Shown: positions 1 to 8,831 of the stretch, in pieces
Layout: each line of letters begins with the position of its first letter
How positions within the stretch are numbered: the stretch's first letter is position 1
Source of the DNA: DSUN01 sp035527715
GTDB taxonomy: Bacteria > Planctomycetota > PUPC01 > DSUN01
Reading direction: 5' to 3'
Length of the DNA: 59,142 nucleotides
Assembly: GCA_035527715.1 (NCBI GenBank)
Contig: DATKZY010000054.1
Coordinates: 1-59,142 of the forward strand
Position numbers and translations under genes: made by a program
The notes under the pieces: generated by a model
Seen by the model: the letters and a program-made list of their open reading frames with translations, nothing else
Databases searched by the model: none
What the model was told of the DNA's origin: nothing

Positions 1-2142
1 GCGACCTTTGCCAACGCCCTCCACATCGCTGCGGCCCGAGTCTCTGGTGGCACAGGCGTCCTGCCTGTGTCTGATGGCGATGTGGCACAGCCGCCCTCGG
101 CTGTGTCTTCCTCCTCGGTGGCACAGGCGTCCCCGCCGCACGACGACGGCCAACGCGGGGCAGAGACGCCCCGCCCACAATCTGGCCGCAGAATCATCCT
201 CATCCTCGACGCCCTGAACCAACTCGAGGACCGCGACGGCGCGCCCGACCTCGTCTGGCTCCCGCCCGTCATTCCGGCGCCGGTGCGTCTCATCCTCTCC
301 ACCCTCCCCGGCCGCCCGCTTGACGACCTCCGCAAGCGCAACTGGCCCACCCTCACCATCGAGCCGCTGAACCCGAACGAGCGAAGCGAGCGGATCGCCC
401 GCTACCTTGGCCAATACACGAAGGCCCTCAGCCCCGCCCTCGCCGAGCAGATCGCCGCCGCGCCCCGGGCCGCCAACCCTCTTTACATCCGTGCCCTCCT
501 CGAAGAGCTTCGCGTCTTTGGCAGCCACGAACAGCTCGCCGACCGCATCCACCACTACCTTGCCGCGCACACCATCCCCGAGCTCTACGAGCGAATCCTT
601 GAACGCTACGAGGGCGACTACGAGCGCGACCGCCCGGGCCTTGTTCGCGACTCGATGACCGCTCTCTGGGCCGCCCGCCGCGGCCTCTCCGAACCCGAGC
701 TCCTCGAGCTCCTCGGCACCGATGGCCACCCCCTCCCCCGCGTCCACTGGTCCGGCTTCGCCATCCCTGCCGACCACTGCTTCATCACCCGTTCTGGCCT
801 CCTCACCTTCGCCCACGACTACCTCCGCGAAGCCGTGCAGCTCCGGTACCTGGCGGGCGGGCAGGATCAGGAAGTGGCGCACTGTCGGATCGCGGATTAC
901 TTCTCCCACCTCAGGCAGTCTGTGCGACAACTGGAGGAACTGCCCTGGCAGCTTCAGCATTCTGGACAGTGGGCCCGCCTTAGGGATTGTCTAGCAGGTG
1001 TTCCCATGTTCACGGCTCTCTGCAAGCGAGACAGCTATGAACTCCTCGGCTACTGGCTGGCGATCGGTGATCGATCTGACATGGTGGCGGCCTATCGTGA
1101 CAGCTTGGCCTCATGGCAACAGGAGCAGCGGGACTCGCTGGAGCAATCCGTTGTCCTGATCCTGCTCGCGGGTTTCTTCCGGGACGCAGGCCGCCTAAGT
1201 CACGCCGAGCCGCTCTACCGGCAGGCGGTCGCCATCAGGGCCCGGGCATTCGGCGAGGCGCATCCGGAGACCGCCGCCGTCCTTAACGAGCTGGCAGAAC
1301 TGCTGAGGCTCAGGAAGGATTACCCGGCAGCGGAGCCGTTGTATCGTCGCGCTTTGGCCGCTAGCGAACAGACGCTCGGACCCAAACATCCTCAGACAGC
1401 GGGCATCCTCAACAATCTGGCGGCCCTGCTGTGGACCATGGGCGACGACTCCCGTGCCGAGCCGTTATGCCGGCGAGTGCTGGCCATCTGGGAAGAGGCG
1501 CTAGGGCCCGGGGACCCGAGGCTAGCTGCAACTATGCACAATCTGGCGTGGATCCTGAAGGAGAAGGGGGACTACGCTGGTGGTGAGCACTTGTGTCGTA
1601 GGGCATTGGCCATCGATCAGGAGGCCCTCGGTGTAGAGCACCCAGAGGTGGCAACAGACCTAAGCGCGCTCGCAGCCATTCTGGAAGGCGACGGGGACCA
1701 TGCAACAGCGGAGCGCCTACGCCGCCAAGCTTTGGCCATCCGAGAGAAAACCCTAGGCGCGGACCATCCATTGGTGGCTGTTAGCCTTACCGGTTTGGCA
1801 AAGTTGCTGGAGGAAACAGGGCAATCTGCCGACTTGGAGGCGCTGCACCGTCGCGCGCTGGCCATCCGCGAGAAAGCTCTTGGGCCAGAACATCCTGATG
1901 TTGCGCAGAGCCTCAACAACCTTGCATTCTCGCTGGACGTGAAGGGCGATTTCGCCGGCGCTGAGAAGCTGTACCGTCGAGCATTGGCCATCTGGGAGAA
2001 AACGCTCGGACCCGAGCACCCCGATGTGGCCACCGCCCTAGAGAACCTGGCGCAGTTGCTTCAGGACAAGGGGGAGCCGTCTGAGGCCGAACAGTTGCAT
2101 CGTCGCGCGCTGGCAATCCAAGAGAAAGAGGACATTGGGTGA
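1..2142 (+). CDS. STAND/NACHT-like ATPase with C-terminal TPR array (5' end outside window)
   Basis: The frame is open from base 1, so the start and any P-loop lie upstream; 713 residues are visible. The segment IILILDALNQLED near residue 65-77 looks like a Walker B strand of a STAND/NACHT-type NTPase, followed by an arginine-rich sensor-like region and a winged-helix-like stretch up to about residue 300. From about residue 400 to the end there are roughly seven and a half 42-residue kinesin-light-chain-type tetratricopeptide repeats (RRALAI...LGPEHPDVA...NNLA pattern). STAND proteins are regulatory ATPases in which the repeat region senses a ligand; some prokaryotic ones act in anti-phage defence, but nothing here shows that role. 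Codons 14-60, just before Walker B, are made of palindromic repeat sequence inserted in frame. The GTG at 67 lies inside that repeat and is not the real start. Confidence 0.75.
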   Translation, partial: ATFANALHIAAARVSGGTGVLPVSDGDVAQPPSAVSSSSVAQASPPHDDGQRGAETPRPQSGRRIILILDALNQLEDRDGAPDLVWLPPVIPAPVRLILSTLPGRPLDDLRKRNWPTLTIEPLNPNERSERIARYLGQYTKALSPALAEQIAAAPRAANPLYIRALLEELRVFGSHEQLADRIHHYLAAHTIPELYERILERYEGDYERDRPGLVRDSMTALWAARRGLSEPELLELLGTDGHPLPRVHWSGFAIPADHCFITRSGLLTFAHDYLREAVQLRYLAGGQDQEVAHCRIADYFSHLRQSVRQLEELPWQLQHSGQWARLRDCLAGVPMFTALCKRDSYELLGYWLAIGDRSDMVAAYRDSLASWQQEQRDSLEQSVVLILLAGFFRDAGRLSHAEPLYRQAVAIRARAFGEAHPETAAVLNELAELLRLRKDYPAAEPLYRRALAASEQTLGPKHPQTAGILNNLAALLWTMGDDSRAEPLCRRVLAIWEEALGPGDPRLAATMHNLAWILKEKGDYAGGEHLCRRALAIDQEALGVEHPEVATDLSALAAILEGDGDHATAERLRRQALAIREKTLGADHPLVAVSLTGLAKLLEETGQSADLEALHRRALAIREKALGPEHPDVAQSLNNLAFSLDVKGDFAGAEKLYRRALAIWEKTLGPEHPDVATALENLAQLLQDKGEPSEAEQLHRRALAIQEKEDIG
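43..180. repeat. Cluster of short palindromic elements inside a coding sequence
   Basis: Three clean hairpins follow each other. CACAGGC (51-57) pairs with GCCTGTG (63-69). CACAGCCG (86-93) pairs with CGGCTGTG (98-105). GCGGGGC (155-161) pairs with GCCCCGC (168-174). Loops are 4-6 nt. A further GTGGCACAGGCG copy starts near 118. The last hairpin with its flanks recurs, inverted and nearly identical, at 25188-25213. The insertion keeps the ATPase reading frame open. Confidence 0.75.
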
Positions 2143-2205
2143 CGGCTGACGGTGCCTGCAACCTTCACGAAGTCACAGCCAACGTACCTGTCACATTGGG
2201 CGGCT

Positions 2206-2224
2206 GCCGGCCTGACGGGCCGGC
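2206..2224. repeat. GC hairpin downstream of the TPR ATPase
   Basis: GCCGGCC (2206-2212) pairs with GGCCGGC (2218-2224) across a 5-nt loop, about 65 nt after the stop codon. There is no T-tract, so it is only a weak terminator candidate; it may be another dispersed palindrome. Confidence 0.4.
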
Positions 2225-2347
2225 TGGCGCTGCCTGGCACCCTGACGAGGCATAAGGCGGGATGTTAGGATGACGGCGGTCATTTCGGTGAAGCGGTGGG
2301 GGATCGTGGATCGAAGGGCGCGGGGTTGGTGAGGGGCGGCTGCGCCC

Positions 2348-2464
2348 ATTGTGTATCAGCCCAAAGGGGGCGGGGTGATACAGAATGCTGGAATGCCGAG
2401 GATCGGCGATTCTCGCGGTCTTGCCCGTTGTGTGCCAAGCCATGAGGGGCGGGGTGGCACACAA
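2348..2464. repeat. Two related hairpins with compensating stem changes
   Basis: Unit 1 pairs ATTGTGTATCA (2348-2358) with TGATACAGAAT (2376-2386), with one mismatch. Unit 2 pairs TTGTGTGCCA (2428-2437) with TGGCACACAA (2455-2464), perfectly. Both loops contain GGGGCGGGG and both units are followed by TGGAATG. Where the stems differ (TATCA versus TGCCA) the other arm changes to match. The rest of 2143-2543 shows no convincing gene. Confidence 0.6.
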
Positions 2465-2543
2465 TGGTGGAATGGTAAGGATGGGCGGCTGGCTCCCTCA
2501 AGGTGAACGCGTTCAGCCAAGCATCGAGTCATCCATGCCTTGC

Positions 2544-2572
2544 TTGACGGCTGGGCGCGGGGAGGGTATGAT
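2544..2572 (+). promoter_or_regulatory. Promoter of argJ
   Basis: TTGACG (2544-2549) and TATGAT (2567-2572) with a 17-bp spacer, about 60 bp ahead of the argJ GTG. This is a good sigma70-type match found by eye. Confidence 0.6.
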
Positions 2573-2630
2573 CGTCGTGGGGAGGGTAAGAGGCTTCGTG
2601 CTTGAGACTACAGCCTGATGGAGGTCACTC

Positions 2631-3854
2631 GTGAAGCAGTGCTGGGAGCAGGTGGCGGGCGGGGTGACGGCACCGCAGGGGTTCCGGGCCGCAGCGGTGC
2701 GCTGCGGGCTCCGTCAGGCCGAGGCGAATGATCTCGGGCTGCTGGTGTGCGATTCCCAAGGCTCCGCCGCCGCGACGTTCACGACGAATCGCGTGGCCGC
2801 CGCGCCGGTGCGCTGGAGCCGCGCGACGATCGCGAAGGGCAAGGTGCGCGCCGCCGTGGTGAACAGCGGCAACGCAAATGCCTGCACGGGCGCCCGCGGC
2901 CTGCGAGCCGTCGAGGCGACCGCGGCCAAGGCCGCCGAGCTGCTGGGCCTGACGCCCGACAACTTCCTGATCGCGTCCACGGGCATCATCGGGCGCTACC
3001 TGCCCGTGGAGAAGCTTCTCGCGGGTCTCCCGCGGGCGGTGGACGCGCTCGACGGCTCGCTCGAGGCGGGCGAGCGCTTCGCCCGGGCGATCCTGACGAC
3101 CGACACGACGCTCAAGCAGGCGGCGCTGCGGTGCGACCTCGGCGGCGGGGCGTGCGTGACCCTTGGCGGGGCGACGAAGGGGGCGGGGATGATCGCCCCA
3201 GGGATGGCGACGACGCTGTCGTTCCTGACGACCGACGCCGCCGTCGCCCGGCCCCTGCTCCAGCGGATGCTGCGGCGCGCCGTCGAGCTCACGTATAACC
3301 GCATCTCGATTGACGAGCACATGAGCACGAACGACACGGTGCTGTGCCTGGCGAGCGGGCTGGCCGAGGCGCGGCCGGTCCGCGACGGGACGCCTGCGGC
3401 GCGGCGGTTCGAGGGGGCGCTGACGGAGCTGTGCCGCATCCTGGCGCTGAAGATCGTGGCCGACGGCGAGGGGGCGACGCGGCTGGTGCGGGTCGAGGTC
3501 GTGCGCGCGCCGAGCGAGCAGGCGGCGGTGGCGGCGGCGCGGGCCATCGCCGACTCGCCGCTGTGCAAGTGCGCGCTGCACAGCGGCGACCCGAACTGGG
3601 GGCGATTCGTGTCGGCCGCGGGCTACGCCTGCCCGCAGCTCGACGAGGCGAAGACGCGTCTGTTCATCGGGGGCAAGCTGGCCTATGCAGCCGGGGCGCC
3701 CGCCGACGTGACGGAGGCCGAGCTGGCCGCCGAGATGGCCGGGCGCGACGTGACGCTGCGCCTCGACCTCGGCCTCGGCAAGGCCAAGGCCACGGTGTGG
3801 ACGTGTGACCTGTCGAAGGAGTACGTGGCCATCAATGCCGACTACCACACGTGA
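2631..3854 (+). CDS. argJ: Bifunctional ornithine acetyltransferase / N-acetylglutamate synthase
   Basis: ArgJ moves the acetyl group of N-acetylornithine to glutamate, recycling acetyl groups in the cytoplasmic arginine pathway; bifunctional forms also use acetyl-CoA. The 407-residue length is normal. The hallmark ATKGAGMIAP lies at residues 181-190, followed by GMATT. The family self-cleaves at an Ala-Thr bond and uses the new N-terminal Thr as nucleophile; here that is A193-T194. NSGNANACTG (78-87) and HSGDPNWGRF near the C-terminus are also typical. The GTG start is supported by GGAGGT about 6 nt upstream and by a promoter at 2544-2572. No other arginine gene is nearby; the following gene is a membrane permease 28 bp downstream. 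Whether the enzyme is mono- or bifunctional cannot be told from sequence. Confidence 0.93.
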   Translation: MKQCWEQVAGGVTAPQGFRAAAVRCGLRQAEANDLGLLVCDSQGSAAATFTTNRVAAAPVRWSRATIAKGKVRAAVVNSGNANACTGARGLRAVEATAAKAAELLGLTPDNFLIASTGIIGRYLPVEKLLAGLPRAVDALDGSLEAGERFARAILTTDTTLKQAALRCDLGGGACVTLGGATKGAGMIAPGMATTLSFLTTDAAVARPLLQRMLRRAVELTYNRISIDEHMSTNDTVLCLASGLAEARPVRDGTPAARRFEGALTELCRILALKIVADGEGATRLVRVEVVRAPSEQAAVAAARAIADSPLCKCALHSGDPNWGRFVSAAGYACPQLDEAKTRLFIGGKLAYAAGAPADVTEAELAAEMAGRDVTLRLDLGLGKAKATVWTCDLSKEYVAINADYHT

Positions 3855-3882
3855 GATTGCCGATTTCCGAGATGGCGGGGCC

Positions 3883-5535
3883 ATGTCCGGCCTCGGGTTT
3901 CTTGCCCGGCTGCGCGGCCGGCTGGTGGCGAACGCGTTGCTCAGCCTGCCCCGCCAGTCGCTGCTGAAGCTCGTCGTGGTGTCGGCGGCGGGCGTGGCGT
4001 TCTGGGTGGGGATCTTCGCCGCGTCGCTGACCGGGTTCCGCTTCATCGAGGAATACCTGGGGAGCGCGGAGCCGCTGGCGGAGACCCTGCTGTCGCTGTT
4101 CTTCCTCCTGCTGGGGGTCATGCTGCTCTTCAGCAACGCGATCATCTCGTTCGGCAGCCTGTTCCGGTCGGAGGAGACGGATCTGTTGCTCACGTGGCCC
4201 CTGGAGGCCGAGAGCATCTTCACCTACAAGCTGATTGAATCGGTCGCCTTCAGCTCCTGGGCCTTCCTGGTGCTTGGGTTCCCCCTGATGTTGGGCTACG
4301 GGGTGAGCGCGGGGGCGCCGTGGTACTATCCCGTGGTGGTGCTGGCGTATTTCGCGCCGTTCGTGGTGCTGGCGGCGAGCGCGGGCGCGGTGGTGGCGGC
4401 GGCGGTGGCCGCGTTCGTGCCGGAGAGCGCGAAGCGGGTGCTGGGCCTCTCGGTGGTGGCGTGCCTGGCGGTGGCGCTGTCGGTGGCGGTGTGGATTCAC
4501 GGGGCGCTGTGGTCGAGCCACGCGTCGGCCGACGCGTGGGTGCCCCGGGCGCTGGGGCGGATGAGCTTCGCGCGCAGCCTGTTCCTGCCGAGCTACTGGA
4601 TGACCAAGGGCCTGCTGCGGGGCGCCCGGGGCGACGTGGCCGAGACGGGCTACTACTGGCTGCTCCTGGCGAGCAACGCGGCCCTGGGCCTCGTGGTGTG
4701 CTGGGAGCTGGGGCGGCGCCTGCTGCGGGTGGGCTGGTCGCGGAACCAGTCGAAGCCCGGCGGGCGCACCCGCGTGCCGCGCGGCGGCTGGGCCCTCGGG
4801 CGGCGGGCGCCCGTGCTGCGGCTGTTGATGAGCAAGGACTGGCGGCTGTTCGTCCGCGACCCCGTGCAGTGGTCGCAGTGCGCCATCCTGTTCGGCCTCA
4901 TGGGCTTCTACGTCGTGAACCTTCGGACGTTTTCGTACCACCTGTCGGTGCCGCTGTGGCGCAACCTCACGGCGCTGCTGAACCTGGCGGCGACGAGCCT
5001 GGTGCTGACGACGGTGACGACGCGCTTCGTGTTTCCGATGCTGAGCCTCGAGGGGCGCCGGTTCTGGTTCCTGGGCCTGGCGCCCGTGCCGAGGCGGCTG
5101 CTGATGTGGTCGAAGTTCGTCTTCTCGTTCGTCGCGGCGCTCGTGATCACGCTGCCGCTGGTCGTGGCGTCCGACTGCTTGCTCCTGCTGCCGGCAGCCA
5201 CGGTGGGGCACCACGCGCTGGCCATCGTGTCGGTGTGCTTCGGGGTGTCGGGCCTGTCGGTGGGGCTGGGTGCCGTGTTCCCCAACTGGCGCGAGCGGAA
5301 CCCGTCGAAGATCGTCTCGGGGTTCGGCGGCACGCTGAACCTGTTGCTCTCGATCGCCTTCGTGGTCGTGGTGGTGGGGCTGACGGCTCTGCCCTATGCG
5401 ATTCGGGTGGTGCGCCTGGGGCAGAGCGGCTCGGAGGTGTTCTACGCGCAACTGGCGAGCGGCCTGGTGGCGCTCGCGGCCGGGCTGCTGCCCATGCACT
5501 TCGGGCTGCGGGCCCTCGAGCGGCTGGAGTTCTGA
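3883..5535 (+). CDS. ABC-2-type exporter permease, no adjacent ATPase
   Basis: This 550-residue integral membrane protein has about a dozen hydrophobic segments in two halves separated by a hydrophilic, Arg/Gly-rich stretch near residues 305-335. The layout and the segment SEETDLLLTWPLEAESIFTY resemble the large putative ABC exporter subunits of the ABC-2 superfamily (PF16949-like). The ATG at 3883 is preferred because the longer frame would overlap the argJ end by about 50 bp. It follows argJ by 28 bp and is probably co-transcribed. ABC-2 permeases need an ATP-binding partner and none is encoded beside it. The pair at 53081-55554 has a permease of similar size but is far away. The substrate is unknown. 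Confidence 0.65.
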   Translation: MSGLGFLARLRGRLVANALLSLPRQSLLKLVVVSAAGVAFWVGIFAASLTGFRFIEEYLGSAEPLAETLLSLFFLLLGVMLLFSNAIISFGSLFRSEETDLLLTWPLEAESIFTYKLIESVAFSSWAFLVLGFPLMLGYGVSAGAPWYYPVVVLAYFAPFVVLAASAGAVVAAAVAAFVPESAKRVLGLSVVACLAVALSVAVWIHGALWSSHASADAWVPRALGRMSFARSLFLPSYWMTKGLLRGARGDVAETGYYWLLLASNAALGLVVCWELGRRLLRVGWSRNQSKPGGRTRVPRGGWALGRRAPVLRLLMSKDWRLFVRDPVQWSQCAILFGLMGFYVVNLRTFSYHLSVPLWRNLTALLNLAATSLVLTTVTTRFVFPMLSLEGRRFWFLGLAPVPRRLLMWSKFVFSFVAALVITLPLVVASDCLLLLPAATVGHHALAIVSVCFGVSGLSVGLGAVFPNWRERNPSKIVSGFGGTLNLLLSIAFVVVVVGLTALPYAIRVVRLGQSGSEVFYAQLASGLVALAAGLLPMHFGLRALERLEF

Positions 5536-5590
5536 GCGCCTGGCACGACAACGCTGCTTTCGATGGAGGCGGCCTCAGCCGACGGTCATT

Positions 5591-5613
5591 CTGAGCCCTT
5601 CGGCTTCGCTCAG
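5591..5613. repeat. Hairpin repeat between convergent genes
   Basis: CTGAGC (5591-5596) pairs with GCTCAG (5608-5613) around CCTTCGGCTTC. The unit sits between the convergent ends of the permease and prepilin genes. It resembles a common dispersed CTGAGC...GCTCAG repeat and could help terminate transcription, but has no T-tract. Confidence 0.45.
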
Positions 5614-5647
5614 GGCAGGGCAGGCGCCTGCTATTCCTCTCCCCTGC

Positions 5648-6361
5648 TTACAGGTCCAGGTGCTCGAGGGCGATGTCGAAATCCTCGTCGGTCGGCCCGA
5701 AGCTCGGGATGACGTTCATCTGCTCCACCTGGCCCCAGCAGCGGATGAAGTTGATGTGCCTGGGATGGTGGATGCGTTCGGGCACCATGAACGGCTCGTA
5801 GAACTCGGCGGCGAAGACCTTCTTCGGATGGGAATCCACGAGTGCGAGGGTGACGGGGGGGGCCACCGTGGGGTCGGCGAGGATCGCCTGGATGAGCTCG
5901 GGGTCCTTGAGGAGGCCCTGAAGGCCCCGGAAGCCGTAGGAGATCTGGACCTCTCCGTCCTCGCTCCCCCAGTTGCCCCAGCCGTACCGCCAGGTGGAAT
6001 CCCGGACGGGGTCTGACGGGCAGAACAGGATCTCGTATTCCTTCAGGAACAGGGGGTACAGGCACCCGAAGGCGGTGGGGCGTCCGTTGCTGTAGGCCAC
6101 GTTCGAGATGCGCAGCGGCGTGTCGTAGTTCGAGAACAGCACGTCGTTGTAGTTGTTGGCGTAGATGTTGACGGTTTTCCAAATCTGGCTGAGGTTCGAC
6201 TTGCACTTCGCGTCGCGGGCGTGGCGGCGCGCCATCGGCAGGATGGGCAGGAGCATCACGGCCAGCAGGCTGATGATGCCCATCGAAACCAGGAGCTCCA
6301 GAAGCGTGAAGCCGCCCCGGGGACACCCCCGACACGGACACATTGGGTCTCTCGTCTTCAT
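5648..6361 (-). CDS. Type II/IV pseudopilin-like protein (prepilin N-methylation motif)
   Basis: This 237-residue protein has the prepilin peptidase signature GGFTLLELLVS near residues 16-26, followed by a hydrophobic helix of about 20 residues. Such proteins are cleaved after Gly, methylated and inserted in the inner membrane as pseudopilins. The C-terminal part holds short Cys- and Trp-bearing segments typical of the large PVC-group prepilin-like families, although a clear H-X9-DG terminal motif is absent. The ATG at 6361 is preferred over the GTG at 6376 because GAGGAA lies about 8 nt upstream and the GTG would overlap the pabC stop. It is last in a pabB-pabC-prepilin transcription unit; no functional link to folate synthesis is evident. 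Confidence 0.75.
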   Translation of the reverse strand: MKTRDPMCPCRGCPRGGFTLLELLVSMGIISLLAVMLLPILPMARRHARDAKCKSNLSQIWKTVNIYANNYNDVLFSNYDTPLRISNVAYSNGRPTAFGCLYPLFLKEYEILFCPSDPVRDSTWRYGWGNWGSEDGEVQISYGFRGLQGLLKDPELIQAILADPTVAPPVTLALVDSHPKKVFAAEFYEPFMVPERIHHPRHINFIRCWGQVEQMNVIPSFGPTDEDFDIALEHLDL

Positions 6362-6372
6362 AGTCTGGTTCC

Positions 6373-7269
6373 TCACGTTACAGCAGCGGCGGCCCTCGCG
6401 TCCACGTACTGCCCGACACGGTCGCGGTAGGTCGCCTGGAGCTGGCGGGTCGCCTCGCCGGGCACGCCCCGGCCGATCGGGCGGCCCTCGATGCTTCGCA
6501 ACGGGACGATTTGCGCCACGGAATTGGTCAGGAACGCTTCGTCCGCCGCGAGCAGCTCGTCGGGGCGAACGGTTCGCTCTTCGGTCGGCATGCCGGCCTC
6601 GCCCGCGAGGCGGAGGACCTCGGCGCGGGTGATGCCTGGCAGGATGTTGGCTTCGATGGACGGGGTGACGAGGGAGCCGTCGAGGACGAGGAAGAGGTTG
6701 CTGGAGGCGGCCTCGGCGACCTCGCCGCGGGTGTTGAGCAGGAGCGCCTCGTCGGCGCCGCGGTCGTGGGCCTCGGTGCGGGCCAGCAGGTTGTTCAGGT
6801 AGTTGAGGGTCTTGTGCCGCGGCAGCGGCGAGTCGGCATTCTGACGGATGGAGGCGACGACGGCGGTGGAGCCTGGGTCGTAGCGGCTCGGCGGCAAGGG
6901 GCGGAGCGGCTGGGCCACGACGACGAGGGTGGGCTCCCTGGCCGGCTCGAGCTCCAGGCGGCCCGCGTGGGGGCCGCGGGTGAGGGTGATGCGCACGTAG
7001 GCGTCGCTCAGCTCGTTGAGGCCCAGCAGCCCAGCGATGGCGTCGCCGAGCACGGCGCTGTCCAGTTCCGCGCCCATTCGCAGCGCCGCCGCCGAGGCGT
7101 TGAGGCGAGCCGCGTGCTCGTCGAGGAGGAAGGGCACGCCGCCGTAGGCCCGCAGGGTCTCGAACAGGCCGTCGCCGTAGAGCAGGCCACGGTCGCGGGC
7201 GCTCAGGGCGGGAGCGTCGGCCCTGAGGACCTCCCCGTTGACCCAGACGAAGGAGGGCCTATGGCTCAT
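6373..7269 (-). CDS. pabC: Class IV aminotransferase, probable aminodeoxychorismate lyase
   Basis: A 298-residue PLP fold-type IV protein. PabC converts 4-amino-4-deoxychorismate to p-aminobenzoate and pyruvate for folate synthesis. Family features include SARDRGLLYGDGLFETLR near residue 23-40, the lysine in PRHKTLNYLNN that carries PLP, and the EAASSNLF segment. D-amino acid and branched-chain aminotransferases share the fold, so context decides. The ATG start overlaps the end of pabB by 11 nt, implying translational coupling and a common pathway. The start at 7269 is chosen because upstream sequence is low-quality frame overlapping pabB. No pabA-like glutamine amidotransferase gene is present in the window. 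Confidence 0.8.
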   Translation of the reverse strand: MSHRPSFVWVNGEVLRADAPALSARDRGLLYGDGLFETLRAYGGVPFLLDEHAARLNASAAALRMGAELDSAVLGDAIAGLLGLNELSDAYVRITLTRGPHAGRLELEPAREPTLVVVAQPLRPLPPSRYDPGSTAVVASIRQNADSPLPRHKTLNYLNNLLARTEAHDRGADEALLLNTRGEVAEAASSNLFLVLDGSLVTPSIEANILPGITRAEVLRLAGEAGMPTEERTVRPDELLAADEAFLTNSVAQIVPLRSIEGRPIGRGVPGEATRQLQATYRDRVGQYVDARAAAAVT

Positions 7270-8641
7270 GGCAATGCCCCAGGGCCGCGAAGAGGCGACG
7301 GCCCTTGTCCAGGGTCTCCTGGTACTCGGCGGCGGGATCGGAGTCGGCCACGACGCCGCCGCCGACCTGGAAGTACGCCCAGTCGTCCCGCACCAGGATC
7401 GTGCGGATGGCGATATTGAGGTCCATCGTGCCGTCGAGGCCGACGTAGCCGATGCTGCCCGTGTAGACGCTGCGCTGCGTGGGCTCCAGCTCGTCAATGA
7501 TCTCCATGGCGCGGATCTTGGGCGCGCCGGTGATCGAGCCGCCCGGGAACGTGGCCTTCAAGAGGTCCACCAGGTCGCGGCCCTCGTGCAGCCTGCCCTC
7601 GACGGTCGAGACCAGATGGAAGACGCTGGCATATGCCTCGACCGCCTTGTGCTCGGTGACGGCCACCGAGCCGTAGTCGCACACCCGCCCGAGGTCGTTG
7701 CGCTCGAGGTCCACGATCATCGTCAGCTCCGCCGAGTCCTTCGCGCTGGCGAGGAGCTCGGCGGCCAGGCGCCCGTCGTCGGCCGGGGTCTGCCCGCGGG
7801 GCCGGGTGCCCTTGATGGGGCGGGTCTCGACCCCTCGCCCCACGACCTTCAGGAAGCGCTCGGGCGAGCTCGACAGCACCGCGGACCCCTCGGCATCCAG
7901 CCCCAGGTAGGCGGCGAAGGGGGCGGGATTGGCCCGGCGCAGCCGGCGATACAGCTCGGCCGGCGGCACCGCGAGGCCGGTCTCGAAGCGCTGCGACAGG
8001 TTCACCTGGAAGATGTCGCCCGCCGCGATATACTCCTTGGCGCGGCGCACCGCTGCCAGGTACGCGTCGCGGGTGAAGTTCGAGCGCAGGGGGCCCGCCG
8101 AAGCAGGGAATTCCGCGCCCGACTCGGTGTCCTCGACAGAGGACAGAAGCGCGTCGAGGCGGGCGATCGGCTCCTCGCCGGCCAGCGACACGCCGTGCCA
8201 GCGACCCGTCGCATGGTCGTAGGCGACGAGGTGGTCGTACAGCGCGAAGTGCATGTCGGGCAGGCCGATGTCGTCGCGGGCCGTGCGCGGCAGGCGCTCG
8301 ACGAAGTGGCACAGGTCGTAGCCCAGGTAGCCCACGAAGCCGCCGAGAAACGGCACGGGCCCCCGGCGCGCCGGCAGCCGATGCCGGTCGAGGAGCGAGC
8401 GCAGGACGTGGAAGGGGTTCCCCGCCAGGCGCCGCTCCAAGCCGTCCGCCCACAGGCGGATGGCGCGGCCCTTGGCGGACACGACCAGGGCCGGCTCGGC
8501 GCCCAGGAACGAGAACCTGCCCAGGCGCGGCCCGGGCAGCCCGCTGTCGAGGAAGAACGGGTAGGACAGGGTGCAGAAGGCGTCGAACGCCTGGCCTGGC
8601 GTCACGGCATGGTCCAGCGCCTCCACGAGCGCTGATCCCAT
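7259..8641 (-). CDS. pabB: Aminodeoxychorismate synthase component I
   Basis: A 460-residue chorismate-utilising enzyme of the TrpE/PabB family with an N-terminal anthranilate-synthase-I-like domain and a C-terminal chorismate-binding domain. Visible motifs are ETRPIKGTRPRG, DLERNDLGRVC and FPGGSITGAPK. The lysine in PIKGT is the PabB-type residue that forms a covalent intermediate; TrpE normally has alanine there (PIAGT). With pabC overlapping downstream, this supports PabB over TrpE. Translation could start at ATG 8641 or ATG 8665; the promoter at 8714-8742 would start the transcript near 8707, excluding the longest frame. The product is 4-amino-4-deoxychorismate, made with an amidotransferase encoded elsewhere. 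Confidence 0.88.
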   Translation of the reverse strand: MGSALVEALDHAVTPGQAFDAFCTLSYPFFLDSGLPGPRLGRFSFLGAEPALVVSAKGRAIRLWADGLERRLAGNPFHVLRSLLDRHRLPARRGPVPFLGGFVGYLGYDLCHFVERLPRTARDDIGLPDMHFALYDHLVAYDHATGRWHGVSLAGEEPIARLDALLSSVEDTESGAEFPASAGPLRSNFTRDAYLAAVRRAKEYIAAGDIFQVNLSQRFETGLAVPPAELYRRLRRANPAPFAAYLGLDAEGSAVLSSSPERFLKVVGRGVETRPIKGTRPRGQTPADDGRLAAELLASAKDSAELTMIVDLERNDLGRVCDYGSVAVTEHKAVEAYASVFHLVSTVEGRLHEGRDLVDLLKATFPGGSITGAPKIRAMEIIDELEPTQRSVYTGSIGYVGLDGTMDLNIAIRTILVRDDWAYFQVGGGVVADSDPAAEYQETLDKGRRLFAALGHCHEP

Positions 8642-8713
8642 GACAACCCCGCCGGTTGTGCCCATGCCGCACCCACCGCGTGACGCAGTTCCCTGGTACA
8701 CCAAACCAGGGCA

Positions 8714-8742
8714 ATACTATACCCGCGCAGCTCATCTGTCAA
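8714..8742 (-). promoter_or_regulatory. Promoter of the pabB operon
   Basis: On the minus strand, TTGACA (8742-8737) and TAGTAT (8719-8714) with 17 bp between. Transcription would begin about 40-65 nt before the candidate pabB starts. Confidence 0.6.
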
Positions 8743-8831
8743 GCGAAAACGAGGCATTTGCGTTGTGTGCGGTTGGGTGTTCTTGGGCTGGGGGGATGAG
8801 GTGGCGGGAACCCGTGGATAGGCCGTCACCG

